Positions 25,519 through 35,401 of a DNA stretch of 64,000 nt are shown one piece after another. Made by a program: the position numbers and the translations under genes. The number at the start of each line of letters is the position of its first letter. Positions within the stretch are counted from its first letter, which is position 1. Source of the stretch: JASGDN01 sp049840815 (GTDB lineage Bacteria > Chloroflexota > Chloroflexia > Thermomicrobiales > UBA6265); assembly GCA_049840815.1 (NCBI GenBank), contig JASGJI010000019.1, positions 124,001 through 188,000 on the forward strand, read 5' to 3'. The notes beneath the pieces are model-generated. The model saw nothing but the letters and a program-made list of their open reading frames with translations. It ran no database searches and had not been told where the DNA came from.

Positions 25519-27614
25519 TCAGGCGTTCGGGCGAACGCTGATCTCACCAGCCTCCAGCGCTCCGACCTCGACCACGAGCCCGGCCGCACCACCACGCAGC
25601 GGACGATCGTCGTCCGTCGCCTCCAGCGTGACGCCCGCGACCGTCCCACGCAGGGTATTCCCCTCGACGGTCAGCGTGAAGTCGTACTGCACATCGACCT
25701 CCCACGGGATATCGGCCTCGGCGAGGACCGTGCGCTCATTGACACACTTCACGAGCTGCGCCTTGCCGCCCTCATGCAGCACCAGCGCGTAGTAGCGCCG
25801 CATGCCGCCAATCCGCGCCGCAACGCCCGCCGAGGTCGCCAACGGGATGCTCGCGGTGGTGCTGATCGTATAGTCGGCCCAGTCTTCGGACCCCTGCGCG
25901 ATCAGGCCGATGCCGCGATTCTGCACGATGTGGAATTCCGGCTTGAACCAGTCGTCCCAGGAATCGACGCCGTCGACCCACGCTTCCTTCCACTGGACCC
26001 CTGTCGCGTCCTTCCAGCGATTCCCCGCCCCGCTGCTCTTGCGGAAGGTCGTGTTCGGCGCGCCGGACCATGTCAGCCAGTCGAGTGCGACGGTATCGTC
26101 TGCCGCGCCGGTGACACGGATGCCGACCTGCTGGATCGGCTGATTCGGCAGGGCCGGCACGATCCAAGAGAGCGTCTCGTCACCACCCGGCGCGAGGGAG
26201 ATGGTCGGCGCGGCGATCTCCTGTAGCGCATCGTGGTCGTCATAGGCACGAAGGACGAGTCCGACCGTGGCCGAAGCGCCGTTGGTGGCCGGAGCGATGA
26301 CATGCGCCGTGATCGTCTGTCCCGGATGCAGCGTCGGGGACGCGATGAGGCGGTAGCCCCGCGCTCGGAAGACCGAGGTCTCCTCCGGTGCGAAGGTTGG
26401 CGTCATCACGGTCGCACGATCTCCAGCGAGGGTGATGGCCAGTTGTCCGTCCGTATTGACGAGCAGCGTGTCCGGCTCGTCCGCCGTGAATCCCTGTGTC
26501 GAGCTGGGCAGGGTGAAGTGGAAGCGCGAGCCATCCTTCGGGACGATCGCCTCCTGACCCGTCAAGGCACGCGCGGCGTTCACGAGGCGGTACGTCTCGC
26601 GGACGGCATCGGAGATGCCGCGTCCCCCTCGGCGGTAGAGAGGTAGAGCTTGTCCGCCACCGGATCGCGCAGATCCGGGACCTCGGTGAAGGCGGCGAGG
26701 CCATCGCGGATACCCAGGATCGTGCCGACATTTCCGGCGTTGCAGTCGGTATCCCAGCCACCCGTGTTGACGATCATCTGAGACCGCCGGAAGTCGCCGT
26801 TGCCATGCAGGAGCGCCATGATGATGAGCGCGTGATTCGGCACCATGTGGCAGTTACCGGGGAAGAGTTCGTAGTTGTAGTGCTGCTCGATCTTCGCGCG
26901 GGTGGCGTACCAGTCGTCGTTCGCCGCGTGCCAGCTACGAACGTCGTGGATGAGGCGGGCGATGGTCGAATCGGCGGGGATGACGCCGAGCGCCGTGTCC
27001 AGCAGCGCGTTCATGTCGTGCTCGACAAACGCCTGCGCCTCCAGCGCCGCGATCACCTGTGCGCCGTAGATCGCCTCGCCATCGTGGGAGACGCTGCCAG
27101 CCCGGCGTGCCCAGTCGGCGGCCTTCTCCGGATCGCCAGGGAAGAGCATCGCCCAGCCATCAATAAAGATTTGCGCCCCGATCTGCTCGGCGATGGTGGT
27201 GCCATTCAACGCGATCGACCCCGACTCCGGGGCGCGGATGCCCTCCTGCAGACGCAGGAAGGCGGTGTGCTCGGTGGAGACGCCCATCCCACCCCACCAG
27301 AGGACGGTACGCTGGTCGATCAGGTAGTTCAGCCAGCCGTCGCCGATCTGGGCAGGCGTGAGGTCCGGGGCGAACCCGTTGTCCTCCAGCGCGCGCGGGA
27401 AGGTGAAGGTGCCGGCGATGTCGTCGTCGGTGACGATCAGCGGCATGTTGAAGCGCTCATGCACGTAGCGATCGACCTCGCCGAGTTCCGCGAGGATCGT
27501 CTCGTGCGTCCAGCCCTCGAACGGGCGCCCGAGATAGACGCCGATGATCTTGCCGAGCACGCCGGCGTAGACGCGTTCCAGATAGTCAGTCGAGGTGATG
27601 TCGTAGGCGCTCAA
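25519..27614 (-). pseudogene. ADP-ribosylglycohydrolase-family gene with beta-sandwich domain, probable frameshift
   Basis: The upstream part (27614 to ~26625) is an ADP-ribosylglycohydrolase-fold protein. Metal-site segments VTDDDIAGTFTF and GGWDTDCNAGNVG match the family's two Asp motifs. The downstream part (~26625 to 25519, about 370 residues) is beta-rich; its last ~170 residues (from SWDDWFKPEFHIVQNRG) look like a concanavalin-like sugar-binding domain. The frames meet at a run of five G (26624-26628 on the plus strand as C). Restoring one base reads smoothly through GRGISDAVRETYRLVNAARAL. Alternatively these are two genes coupled by a GTGA overlap at 26580-26583. Placement after two sugar permease genes suggests hydrolysis of an imported glycoside or nucleoside-like compound (inference). 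Confidence 0.65.
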
Positions 27615-27749
27615 GGTTTCCCCCGTTGGTGATGCGTATGGGTCAGGTGGAACTCGCGTGTGGTGGAGAGCGGGCCGACATGGATGTCCGCAGCGCGACA
27701 GGCCCCGTTGGTATCATGCGCGGCGTTCGCCGAGATCCGACGTGGCGTG

Positions 27750-28625
27750 TTATCCCTTCAGGCCGCCCTGGGTCATCCCCTCCACGAAACGGCGTTGGAG
27801 TGCCAGGAAGATCACGATGATCGGCACGATCATCATCATGGCCGCCGCGCTGGTGAGTCCCCAATCACGGCTGAAGCGGGACGTGAAGTTGTAGTAGCTC
27901 GTGACGACGGTGAACTTGTCCTGGTCGGTGAGGAAGACCGTGGCGAGCAGGAACTCGTTCCAGACACCGAGCGCGACGACGAGTCCGACCGTGAGGAATC
28001 CCGGCCAGGAAAGCGGCACGATGATCTGCGTGAAGATTCGCCACTCGTTCGCGCCATCCACGCGGGCCGCATCCTCGAAATCGGCCGGCAACTGCACCAT
28101 GTAGGAACGCAGCAGGAAGATCGCAAGCGGCGCATTGGTGGCGGTGTAGATGATCGCCAGCCCCGGTAGGCTGTTCACCAGTCCCAATTTCTGCCACAGG
28201 AAGAAGAGCGGCACCAGGAAGAGCTGGATCGGGAGCGAGGAGCCGATGAGCAGGTAAAGCGTGACGAGGTTCGCGCCTGGCAGGTTCAGCTTCGCGAGGC
28301 TGTATGCGGCCATCCCGCCGAGCAGCAATACAGCCAGGACGGTGAGGACAACAAGGATGCCGCTGTTCTGCACGGTCGTGGAAAAATTGCCCACCCTCCA
28401 CGCCTCGGGATAGTTGCTCCAGAGGAAGGTGGTGGGAATGCCGAGCGGGTTCTTGCCGATCTCTGCCTTGCCCTTCACCGAATTGAACGCCAGGATCACC
28501 AGCGGGCCGAGCGCGAAGATGGCCAGCAGGATCAGCACAACGTAGTTCGGCACGAGCGCCCCCCGGGATCGGGTCCGGCGGTCGTGCCCGCCAGATTGCG
28601 GCGTAGCTGGTGTGGTGAATGCCAT
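27750..28625 (-). CDS. Sugar ABC importer permease (MalG type)
   Basis: A 291-residue inner-membrane permease of the carbohydrate uptake-1 family, six predicted helices. The cytoplasmic EAA loop that contacts the ATPase is present as EDAARVDGANEWRIFTQIIVPLSWP split over residues ~190-215. It starts directly at the stop of the partner permease (28626), so translation is coupled. It ends QGGLKG, typical for MalG-like proteins. The importing ATPase is not encoded nearby. Confidence 0.9.
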   Translation of the reverse strand: MAFTTPATPQSGGHDRRTRSRGALVPNYVVLILLAIFALGPLVILAFNSVKGKAEIGKNPLGIPTTFLWSNYPEAWRVGNFSTTVQNSGILVVLTVLAVLLLGGMAAYSLAKLNLPGANLVTLYLLIGSSLPIQLFLVPLFFLWQKLGLVNSLPGLAIIYTATNAPLAIFLLRSYMVQLPADFEDAARVDGANEWRIFTQIIVPLSWPGFLTVGLVVALGVWNEFLLATVFLTDQDKFTVVTSYYNFTSRFSRDWGLTSAAAMMMIVPIIVIFLALQRRFVEGMTQGGLKG

Positions 28626-29585
28626 CTAGATCTCCCAGCCCCGCTTGCGCAGGACGATGAAGATCGCGATCACGATCCCCACAAAGAAGCTCATGCTCAG
28701 ACCAATCGCGCTGGCATAGCCTGCCTCCAGGTTCATGAAGGCATTCTTGAAGACCAGCACGGCCAGAACTTCCGACGATCCTGCCGGTCCACCCTGGGTC
28801 AGCATCCAGATGTAGTCGAAGGTCAGGAATGACCAGATGCTCGTCATCAGGATCATGAAGACCAGCGTCGGCCGGATGCCGGGGATGGTGATGTCCCGGA
28901 ACTCCTGCCAGCGGGAAGCGCCGTCGAGCCGCGCCGCCTCGTACAACTCCGGCCCGATGTTCTGCATCGATGCGAGGAAGAGCACCATCAGGAATCCCCA
29001 GAAATGCCAGTTGTCCACGAAGGCGATCGTTGGCAGCACGGTGCTCTTGTCACCCAGCAGCGCTCGGTCGAATCCAGGGACACCCCATTCGGTGAGCGTC
29101 GCAGGTATGCCGCGATCGGGGTTCAGCAATGAACGCCAGATCGCCGCGACCACCACACTCGGCAGGACATAGGGGAGGAAGAGCGTCATCCGGAAGAAGA
29201 GCGATCCCCTCCTGACCTGCGACAGAAGACTTGCCGCCACAAGCGCGAGGGCGATCGGCACGGTGAGGAACATCACAAGCCAGATCAGATTGTTCCGAAA
29301 CGCACGGGTGAACGATGGATCGTTCACGAGCTGCCGATAGTTGTCGAGTCCGGTGAACGTCGCGGGACCGATTCCCGTCCACTCAGTCATCGAGTAGTAG
29401 ATGGCCGAGAGCGCCGGGGCAAGCACGACTCCGACATTGATGAGCAGGATCGGCAGCACGAAAAGCCACGGCACGATCTTGCGTCGCCAGGTGGCGCGCT
29501 CCCAGAACCGCAGCTCGGGTTCCGCGTAGGAAGTCACCGCTCCCCGTGCCGGATTGGTCGATGTGGGAGGAAACGTCTGGACCAC
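28626..29585 (-). CDS. Sugar ABC importer permease (MalF type)
   Basis: A 319-residue permease with six hydrophobic segments and the EAA loop (YEAARLDGASRWQEFRDITIPGIRP, read around residues 215-240). The start is GTG at 29585 with GAGG nine bases upstream. It heterodimerises with the product of the following gene to form the membrane channel. A hairpin lies between it and the binding-protein gene. Confidence 0.9.
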   Translation of the reverse strand: MVQTFPPTSTNPARGAVTSYAEPELRFWERATWRRKIVPWLFVLPILLINVGVVLAPALSAIYYSMTEWTGIGPATFTGLDNYRQLVNDPSFTRAFRNNLIWLVMFLTVPIALALVAASLLSQVRRGSLFFRMTLFLPYVLPSVVVAAIWRSLLNPDRGIPATLTEWGVPGFDRALLGDKSTVLPTIAFVDNWHFWGFLMVLFLASMQNIGPELYEAARLDGASRWQEFRDITIPGIRPTLVFMILMTSIWSFLTFDYIWMLTQGGPAGSSEVLAVLVFKNAFMNLEAGYASAIGLSMSFFVGIVIAIFIVLRKRGWEI

Positions 29586-29617
29586 GTGAATCTGCCTCTG
29601 CGTTCCGGGATTGAGCA

Positions 29618-29650
29618 GCCGGAGCGAGTGCCTGTTGCCCTCGCTCCGGC
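29618..29650 (-). terminator. Hairpin between binding-protein and permease genes
   Basis: Perfect eleven-base arms GCCGGAGCGAG/CTCGCTCCGGC with an eleven-base loop. It lies ten bases after the binding-protein stop and lacks a T-run. This is a common arrangement for partial termination or mRNA protection that keeps binding protein in excess. Confidence 0.65.
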
Positions 29651-29659
29651 AGGAATGCG

Positions 29660-31021
29660 TTATGCCGGCCGGGCCGGGATCGGCGGAACGTCACCGGCCG
29701 CAAGCTCCGCGGCAAAGATGTCGTTCAGCTGAGACAGGAAGTCCTCCACCGTCAGGTCACCGGCCCAGACGTTCTCGATCTTCTCGATGATGAACGTCTC
29801 ACTCTTGGGCGGGAAGAACGTCCAGGTGGTATAGCCGTAGCCACCTCCGGAAGACGCGGTGTTCAGCTGCTCGATCATGCGGGCTTGACGCGGGTCGATG
29901 CCGGTCAGGAGGTCAGCCGGGATCTCGATCGGGGCGGGCGCAAGGCCGACACCTGCGATCATCTTGGCCTGTGCCTCGGCGGAGAAGAAGTAGTCGAGGA
30001 AGTCAGCGGAGCCGTCGGCATCCTTAGTCTTGGCGTTGATGCTGTATGTTGACCCGATGCCCAGGTCGAAGATTGCCTCCCCCGACGCCGACGGCATGGT
30101 CACCCAATCCCATTCCTGGCCGGACTCCTCGAAGAAGATGTTGGCGTTATTGACGAGCCAGCTCCCTTCGATCTTCATCGCGGCCTCACCATATGCCCAG
30201 GCCGAGTTCGCATCGGCGACCGGCGTGGTGTAGTAGCGGTCGAGTCCTCCCATGAACCAGCCATTCTGCTGAATGGTGTCCAGTGGCGTGAGCGCATCCA
30301 CGAAGACCTGGTCGGTCCACGGAAGCTTGCCGGTCAGTGCCTTGTAGACTTTGTCCGGACCGGCGCTATGATTCAGGAACTCGGTAACGAACCACTCGTT
30401 GGTGCCCTTCCATTCGGCATTGGTGGCAGCGAACGGCGTGATGCCAGCGTCGGCGATCGTCTGCGCCAGCGTCATCATCTCGTCGATGGTGGTGGGCGGG
30501 GTCCAGCCCTTATCGGTGAAGAGTGTCTTGTTGTAGTAGAGGACCAGCGTCTCGACTTCTGCGGGCAAGGCAACCAGCTTGCCCTCCACCTTCCCGAGGT
30601 CGATCGCCCATGGCGAGAACCGCTCGCTCCAGCCCTTCGCTTCCGCATAAGCGTCCATCGCAAGGACCTGCCCAGCCTTGCCCAGTTCCATCGACAGCGA
30701 CGGTCCTGGCGTCACGACGATATCCGGCCCAGCGCCGCCGGCGAGGGCGGTCTGGGTAGCGGTCCAGCCGTTGGCCTGCATGGTGGCCTCGACCTGGACT
30801 CCGCCCTTGTCGTTGAAATCCTTGATCGTGTTGTCGATCAGCCACTGAGCGGTGTCGGAACCGCCGGTGGTGTCGAGCCAGAGCGAAATCTTGCCGGCAT
30901 TCTGCGCAGCGGCGGTCTGGCCGCCCACGATGCTGATGCCAGTAACCGTCGCCCCGGCGGCGGCAAGCTGGGCGAAGAGACGGCGACTGAGCGGTGAACG
31001 GCGGAACTCATCGAGATTCAT
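29660..31021 (-). CDS. Extracellular sugar-binding protein of ABC importer
   Basis: A 453-residue family 1 solute-binding protein. The start at 31021 has GGAG seven bases upstream. The N-terminus SPLSRRLFAQLAAAGATVTG is twin-arginine-like and followed by AAAQN, indicating export (no lipobox Cys seen). The mature protein opens with a KISLWLDTTGG strand and contains ALDPIFDLGIGSTYSINAKT-like segments and a W-rich ligand region. It is first gene of an operon with two permeases and the ADP-ribosylglycohydrolase-type gene. Sugar specificity unknown. Confidence 0.9.
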   Translation of the reverse strand: MNLDEFRRSPLSRRLFAQLAAAGATVTGISIVGGQTAAAQNAGKISLWLDTTGGSDTAQWLIDNTIKDFNDKGGVQVEATMQANGWTATQTALAGGAGPDIVVTPGPSLSMELGKAGQVLAMDAYAEAKGWSERFSPWAIDLGKVEGKLVALPAEVETLVLYYNKTLFTDKGWTPPTTIDEMMTLAQTIADAGITPFAATNAEWKGTNEWFVTEFLNHSAGPDKVYKALTGKLPWTDQVFVDALTPLDTIQQNGWFMGGLDRYYTTPVADANSAWAYGEAAMKIEGSWLVNNANIFFEESGQEWDWVTMPSASGEAIFDLGIGSTYSINAKTKDADGSADFLDYFFSAEAQAKMIAGVGLAPAPIEIPADLLTGIDPRQARMIEQLNTASSGGGYGYTTWTFFPPKSETFIIEKIENVWAGDLTVEDFLSQLNDIFAAELAAGDVPPIPARPA

Positions 31022-31236
31022 CGGGCACTCCAGGGCAATAGATACGTATCGGTTGGACACAGTCAGCGCAGCAAGCTGGAACGGTTGCTGGATCTCCTTT
31101 CCGAATGAGCGCGAATGGACCACCGTTCAATGGCGCAACGAAATGCGGAGCAGCACATACCCAGAATGCGTTGATGCGTGGAGGGCATCGTATGGCGTCA
31201 CCAACAGAAGCGCAATCCCTGCCGTCAGATCAGACA

Positions 31237-31290
31237 GCAACAAACCGAGTGGAAACATTCCCGATGGGACGTTTCCACTCGGTTTGTTGC
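31237..31290 (-). terminator. Strong hairpin terminator
   Basis: Perfect 20-base arms (31237-31256 and 31271-31290) with a 14-base loop, downstream of the glycosyltransferase gene on the minus strand and upstream of the sugar operon. It insulates the two units. Confidence 0.8.
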
Positions 31291-31321
31291 GCGAAGCTGG
31301 ACGAAGATCAGGACACGCCGA

Positions 31322-33010
31322 TCAGAAGCTGAAGTCGGGACTGAACTGCCCCGTGTTGCTCCACGGAATCACGTACTCGGAGTAGATCACGAGGTTCAGG
31401 ACCAGCAGCCCGACGAAGATCGCCACCTGCACCCATGGCAGCCATTTCGGCGGGAACCACGAGCGGATGCCCAGCATCATCAGGATCGCACCCGCCGTGA
31501 TCGCCGGGAAGAAATACCGCGCCTGCGTCAGGGCGAAGGTCAGCCCGAACTGCAGGATCGCGAAGTAGGCCAGCAAGCAGGAAAGCCCCAGCATCACCAG
31601 CGCGACCACCTGCCACCGCTCGATCCCGAGTGTGCCGTCTGCCTTCGCGGCGATCGCGGCGGCCTCCTCATCCGTCTCGGCGGCGAGGATCGGCTGTTGC
31701 GCCCTCCAGAAGCGGATCGCGTAGATGCCGAGGCCAATCACCCCGAACACGGCGATCCAGAAGAGCACACGCAAGAGCGTCTCACTGAGCGGAATCATCC
31801 GCCAGCCGAAATCACCCCAGGTCTCGCCCCACCGCGCCCAGAAGAAACGCCGGCTGGAGAGCTGGCTCCAGATCGTCGGCTTCTGCCCGTCGGTGTAGTT
31901 CCACCATTGCAGTTCGCGGATTTGGGGCAGGGCCGTGAAGTTGCCGTAGGTGGTCCACATGAAGAGATACCACGGCCAGACCAGCAGACCGGCGGTGATC
32001 GCGGCCAATGCACCCTTCGGAATCCACTGCTTCCAGTTCTTCCAGCCCAGCCCGGCGATCATGGCAAAGGCGATGATCGCCCCCGCCGTCGCCGAGGTGT
32101 TCTTGGAGAGCATGGCCAGCCCGTAGAGGAAGCCGATCAACAGCACATTCCAGATCGGGAACTTCTTCTTCAAGCCCAGGATCACCAGCCACACCACACC
32201 GCTGGTGAAGGCAATGGCGAGGATGTCGTTGTTCAGCATCGCGGACTCATAGGAAATCTGCGGCTGGAACGCGACGAAGGCAGGAACGGTGAACGCCAGG
32301 AAACGATCGGTCGGAAAGAGCGTGCGCACCGCGAGGTAGGAGAACAGCACGGTCAGCATCCCGAACGGGATCACCGCCAGGCGCAGCAGATAGAGCTGAT
32401 TGGTAAGCGACCACCCATCCGACAGCCAGTAGAGCGGCGTCATCACGATGTAGTAGAGCGGCGGGTGGTTGGCCGTGTAGATCCAGCCGTTTGGACCCAC
32501 CTGATAGTCGGGCGGCAGGTTCTGCAGGTAACACGGATCGTCGCATTGCGGCAGACTGCAGAAGTTCCAGTCTCGGGTCACGAACTGGCAATACGGCCAG
32601 AGCTTGGCGGGCATGCGGTCCGCCGTGTCGGTGCCGTCCGCCTTGTACGCCGCCTGCCATTCTTTGAGGTCCGGAATAATGGGCATCCGGTGCTCAGTCG
32701 CGACGATTTCGAGATAGCTGTAGTGCGCGACCTCGTCGTGCCCGGAGAAGGGGACGTGGATGAACGATATCGTGATGCCCTTCGCCAGAAATACCAGCAG
32801 CAGGATCGCGATGAACTTCTTCTCGACACTGGCGGCCAGCACCGCCGCCGCCATGCGTGCAAACACATTCGGACGTGACACGGTCGCAGGCGCCAGCCCA
32901 GGCACCGCCGCGCCAACCATCGTCGCCTGGCGCGAACTGGAGTCTGGTGATGCCGTGGTGGTCGATGCGTGAATCCCGGTCGACGGGTGGAGGCTGCCGT
33001 GTCCCTGCAT
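31322..33010 (-). CDS. Membrane glycosyltransferase (GT39/ArnT-like)
   Basis: A 562-residue multi-pass membrane protein resembling dolichyl-phosphate-mannose-dependent (PMT/ArnT) glycosyltransferases. After helix 1 the first external loop contains FSGHDEVAHYSYLEIV, with the acidic pair expected to be catalytic. About ten further helices and a large loop with several Cys (FCSLPQCDDPCYLQN) follow. An open frame extends to 33481 but overlaps the Nudix gene, so ATG 33010 is used; a downstream ATG near 32921 is also plausible. It likely transfers a sugar from a lipid carrier to a cell-surface acceptor (inference). Confidence 0.75.
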   Translation of the reverse strand: MQGHGSLHPSTGIHASTTTASPDSSSRQATMVGAAVPGLAPATVSRPNVFARMAAAVLAASVEKKFIAILLLVFLAKGITISFIHVPFSGHDEVAHYSYLEIVATEHRMPIIPDLKEWQAAYKADGTDTADRMPAKLWPYCQFVTRDWNFCSLPQCDDPCYLQNLPPDYQVGPNGWIYTANHPPLYYIVMTPLYWLSDGWSLTNQLYLLRLAVIPFGMLTVLFSYLAVRTLFPTDRFLAFTVPAFVAFQPQISYESAMLNNDILAIAFTSGVVWLVILGLKKKFPIWNVLLIGFLYGLAMLSKNTSATAGAIIAFAMIAGLGWKNWKQWIPKGALAAITAGLLVWPWYLFMWTTYGNFTALPQIRELQWWNYTDGQKPTIWSQLSSRRFFWARWGETWGDFGWRMIPLSETLLRVLFWIAVFGVIGLGIYAIRFWRAQQPILAAETDEEAAAIAAKADGTLGIERWQVVALVMLGLSCLLAYFAILQFGLTFALTQARYFFPAITAGAILMMLGIRSWFPPKWLPWVQVAIFVGLLVLNLVIYSEYVIPWSNTGQFSPDFSF

Positions 33011-33177
33011 GCGCCGATCTCGCTCCCGTGATCTCCAACAGTCCCCGACGTGGACGGCACGACGGGTCGCTGGAGTCCCATACCCGCCGGACTCCCCAAA
33101 TCGTGGGGACGATACCGCACCGGCCATCGTTCTGGCTACCCCGGCGTGCAGATCGCGCATGCCGGGGTAGCGCAGGC

Positions 33178-33645
33178 TCAGTCCTTCGGACGACCCGATT
33201 TCGCGAATGCGAGATGCAGCCAGTCGCGAATCTCGTCGGTGAGGCCCATCTCCGCCAGCGCATCCCGCGAGATCCATTCCGCGCCGTGCTCCAGCATCGG
33301 AAGATCCTGGGGATCGCCCTCTGGCACCGCGAAATAGACCAGGTCGATGTGCTGATGACCGGGGGAAATGTCCTCCAGCTGGATGCCCTGAGGCCGGATC
33401 AATTGGCGTGGCTGTCCGGGATAGTCGATGGGCAGCCCGCGGTCGCCCAGCAGCCGAATGCGCAAGCCCGTCTCCTCCCACACTTCGCGCAGGGCGGCCT
33501 CATCGGGCAGCTCGTTCGGCTCGATGTGCCCACCGGGAGGCAGCCAGCGCGCCAGCTTGCGATGCCAGTGCATCACAACGTGATCGCGGCAGATCACGAA
33601 GACGGCCACCGTGAAATCGCGGGTGATCGCGGCCTGCTCGCTCAT
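33178..33645 (-). CDS. Nudix hydrolase
   Basis: A 155-residue Nudix hydrolase that would cleave a nucleoside diphosphate linked to another moiety. The Nudix box fits the consensus exactly: G-x5-E-x7-REVWEETGL at residues ~38-60 (starting GGHIEPNE). The start overlaps the stop of the upstream gene by ATGA, so the two are co-translated. Substrate cannot be assigned from the box alone. Confidence 0.9.
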   Translation of the reverse strand: MSEQAAITRDFTVAVFVICRDHVVMHWHRKLARWLPPGGHIEPNELPDEAALREVWEETGLRIRLLGDRGLPIDYPGQPRQLIRPQGIQLEDISPGHQHIDLVYFAVPEGDPQDLPMLEHGAEWISRDALAEMGLTDEIRDWLHLAFAKSGRPKD

Positions 33646-34457
33646 GATGGCGGTCGCGTGGTGTCGATAGCGTCGTCGGGGGATGCGGAGTCGTCTACCG
33701 GGGAGAGCCAGGCCGCATCGGTCACCGTTCGCCAGGAGACCAACTCCGCGTCAGCGCTCGGCGCGTCGGGCGAGGAATCCGCAGCACGCGCGGTCTGGGG
33801 TGCCGGAGTCGTGGTTGTGGTGGTGATCGTCGGAGCCGCTGACGCGCGACGCCCTCCCGGACGAGAGACCTCGACGGACGCCGTCCACCCATCCCAGACG
33901 CTAGTGCCCGCGATCGGCTCTCCCTGGGCCAGCGAACCGGCAGGCGGGGCTGGCGCTGCGACGGGCATCGCATCCCGCCAGCTGGCCTCGGTCAACGCGG
34001 CCATATCGGCGCTCACGCCCCAGCCATCATCGCTGAGCGCCTCTCGGGGAGAGGCCCGGAAGTCCGCATCCTGGAGTTCGGTCGATCGTGCGGTAATCCA
34101 CGTCGACCTCGGCTGGGAGATCGTCTCGCGGACCGGCAGGGACTGCTCATCCTCACGCAGGACCCCGACTGCGCGAATGATGCCCGTGATGGCCGCATGC
34201 ACCACCAGCAGGGCGAGCCAGGCTAGTCCGACCCGGTCGATCCAGATCCGTTCCGGCGACTGAATCAGATTGACGAGAAAGAGGAGGGGAATGCCGGTCA
34301 GGAAGAGCGAGCAGTGAAAACGCAGGAACCCGTACCCACCCCACCATGCCGCGCTCGTCGGGAACCAGCCGAACGCACGCCGAGGGGGCTGCCCGGGCGA
34401 ACGGCCAGCTGGCATGGATCGATGCATGACCGGAGTCGGATGCGATGGCACTTCCAT
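33642..34457 (-). CDS. Two-helix membrane protein with long Ser/Thr/Ala-rich tail
   Basis: A 271-residue protein with two adjacent hydrophobic helices (GFLRFHCSLFLTGIPLLFLV and a WLALLVVHAAITGIIRAVG-like segment). This resembles the 2TM-domain arrangement and is followed by ~170 low-complexity residues rich in Ser, Thr, Ala and Pro, including a TTTTTT run. The start is uncertain: ATG 34457 is used, but TTG 34514 and a later ATG at 34427 are possible. It overlaps the Nudix start by four bases. Function unknown. Confidence 0.5.
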   Translation of the reverse strand: MEVPSHPTPVMHRSMPAGRSPGQPPRRAFGWFPTSAAWWGGYGFLRFHCSLFLTGIPLLFLVNLIQSPERIWIDRVGLAWLALLVVHAAITGIIRAVGVLREDEQSLPVRETISQPRSTWITARSTELQDADFRASPREALSDDGWGVSADMAALTEASWRDAMPVAAPAPPAGSLAQGEPIAGTSVWDGWTASVEVSRPGGRRASAAPTITTTTTTPAPQTARAADSSPDAPSADAELVSWRTVTDAAWLSPVDDSASPDDAIDTTRPPS

Positions 34458-34976
34458 AGGACGCGGGAACCCTGCTTCGCTGGTGATCGGATGACAGCTC
34501 CGACTATCGGGCAAGGATACTATCTCGATCCCGTCGCTGGCGTTGATCCCGGAACATTCGGCCAGACCATGTACCGCAAGGCCGATTCAGACGGACACTC
34601 GGCGGCTGCCCACGCAGGGTCGAGGGGGATGGATTGGAGACGAAAATCAGGGGCCACGGCGAGCCTGCTGGAGCGGCGGCACAGAGGTTGCACCATCGTC
34701 CATAGTCCGCAGAAGATGCCCGGGGAAAGCCGAAGCTGTTTGTGAAAAGTGGTACAATCTGGGTAACAGATTCTGGGATGTTCGCTCGCGTCAACGTATC
34801 GATCCACCATCCCGCTTCGCCTCTGCCTGGCGCGCTGGCCATCCCACCCAGTATCCGTGCGAGATCGCTGCACGGCACCGTTACCCTCCTTCTCGTCCGC
34901 TCCGTGGTTGTGCTGGACAGGCTTTCGGCATCGCGCTCGTCCAGCGTTTCAGGAATCCCCTGGTCGAGGTACCACC
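34458..34976. other. 519-bp divergent intergenic region
   Basis: Between the 2TM-type gene (minus) and the small zinc-ribbon-like gene (plus). It contains an extended -10 candidate at 34750-34758 and otherwise mixed sequence. Frames on both strands here are low-complexity and not convincing as genes. Confidence 0.4.
34750..34758 (+). promoter_or_regulatory. Extended -10 promoter candidate
   Basis: TGGTACAAT matches an extended -10 (TGn plus TACAAT) in an otherwise GC-rich genome. No good -35 accompanies it. It would give a leader of about 210 nt before the gene at 34977. Confidence 0.35.
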
Positions 34977-35369
34977 ATGTCCCAGCCCGCACCCGTCCTC
35001 AGCACGCGCGACACGATCCGTGGCAATACGCCCATGCACTGCCCGATTTGCGATCGGGAACTGACCAACGTCATTGTCCGCGATCTCGGTGGCGTCACGG
35101 CCTCCATCATCTGGCAGTTGCACGCCGGTGAATGCCCGGAGCATGGCTGGTTCCAGACGGAGTTCGTCTCGCGTCCGCCGCGAGAGATCTTCGCGGTCAC
35201 GCGGCCGTTCGGTGCCGCCCGCCGTGTGGTGCTCAATGGTCGCGAGTACTACTCCTTCTCCACGGTCTGGAACGATCTGACCGCCGAAGAGAAGCGGAAG
35301 CCCGTGAATCCCCTCGACGCTCGCTACTGGGCGACGCGGCCGGTTGCCCCGGAAAAAGCAACCGCCTGA
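34977..35369 (+). CDS. Small protein with Cys-rich zinc-ribbon-like N-terminus
   Basis: A 130-residue soluble protein. Near its N-terminus it has MHCPICDREL and, ~30 residues later, GECPEHGWFQ: a C-x2-C ... C-x2-H set that could bind one zinc ion. The rest is mixed alpha/beta without a recognised motif. GAGGT seven bases before the ATG at 34977 supports the start. It is a monocistronic unit with its own intrinsic terminator. Function unknown. Confidence 0.6.
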   Translation: MSQPAPVLSTRDTIRGNTPMHCPICDRELTNVIVRDLGGVTASIIWQLHAGECPEHGWFQTEFVSRPPREIFAVTRPFGAARRVVLNGREYYSFSTVWNDLTAEEKRKPVNPLDARYWATRPVAPEKATA

Positions 35370-35401
35370 TCCCGGCTCCGAATCCGGACATGCCCGCCGA
35401 A

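Noticed and set aside
33011..33481. N-terminal extension of the membrane glycosyltransferase
   Set aside because: It overlaps the Nudix gene, which has a perfect Nudix box, and its translation is polar and unlike a membrane protein start.
34504..34992. 162-codon minus-strand frame in the 519-bp gap
   Set aside because: No ribosome binding site, irregular composition, and overlap with the promoter and start of the plus-strand small gene.
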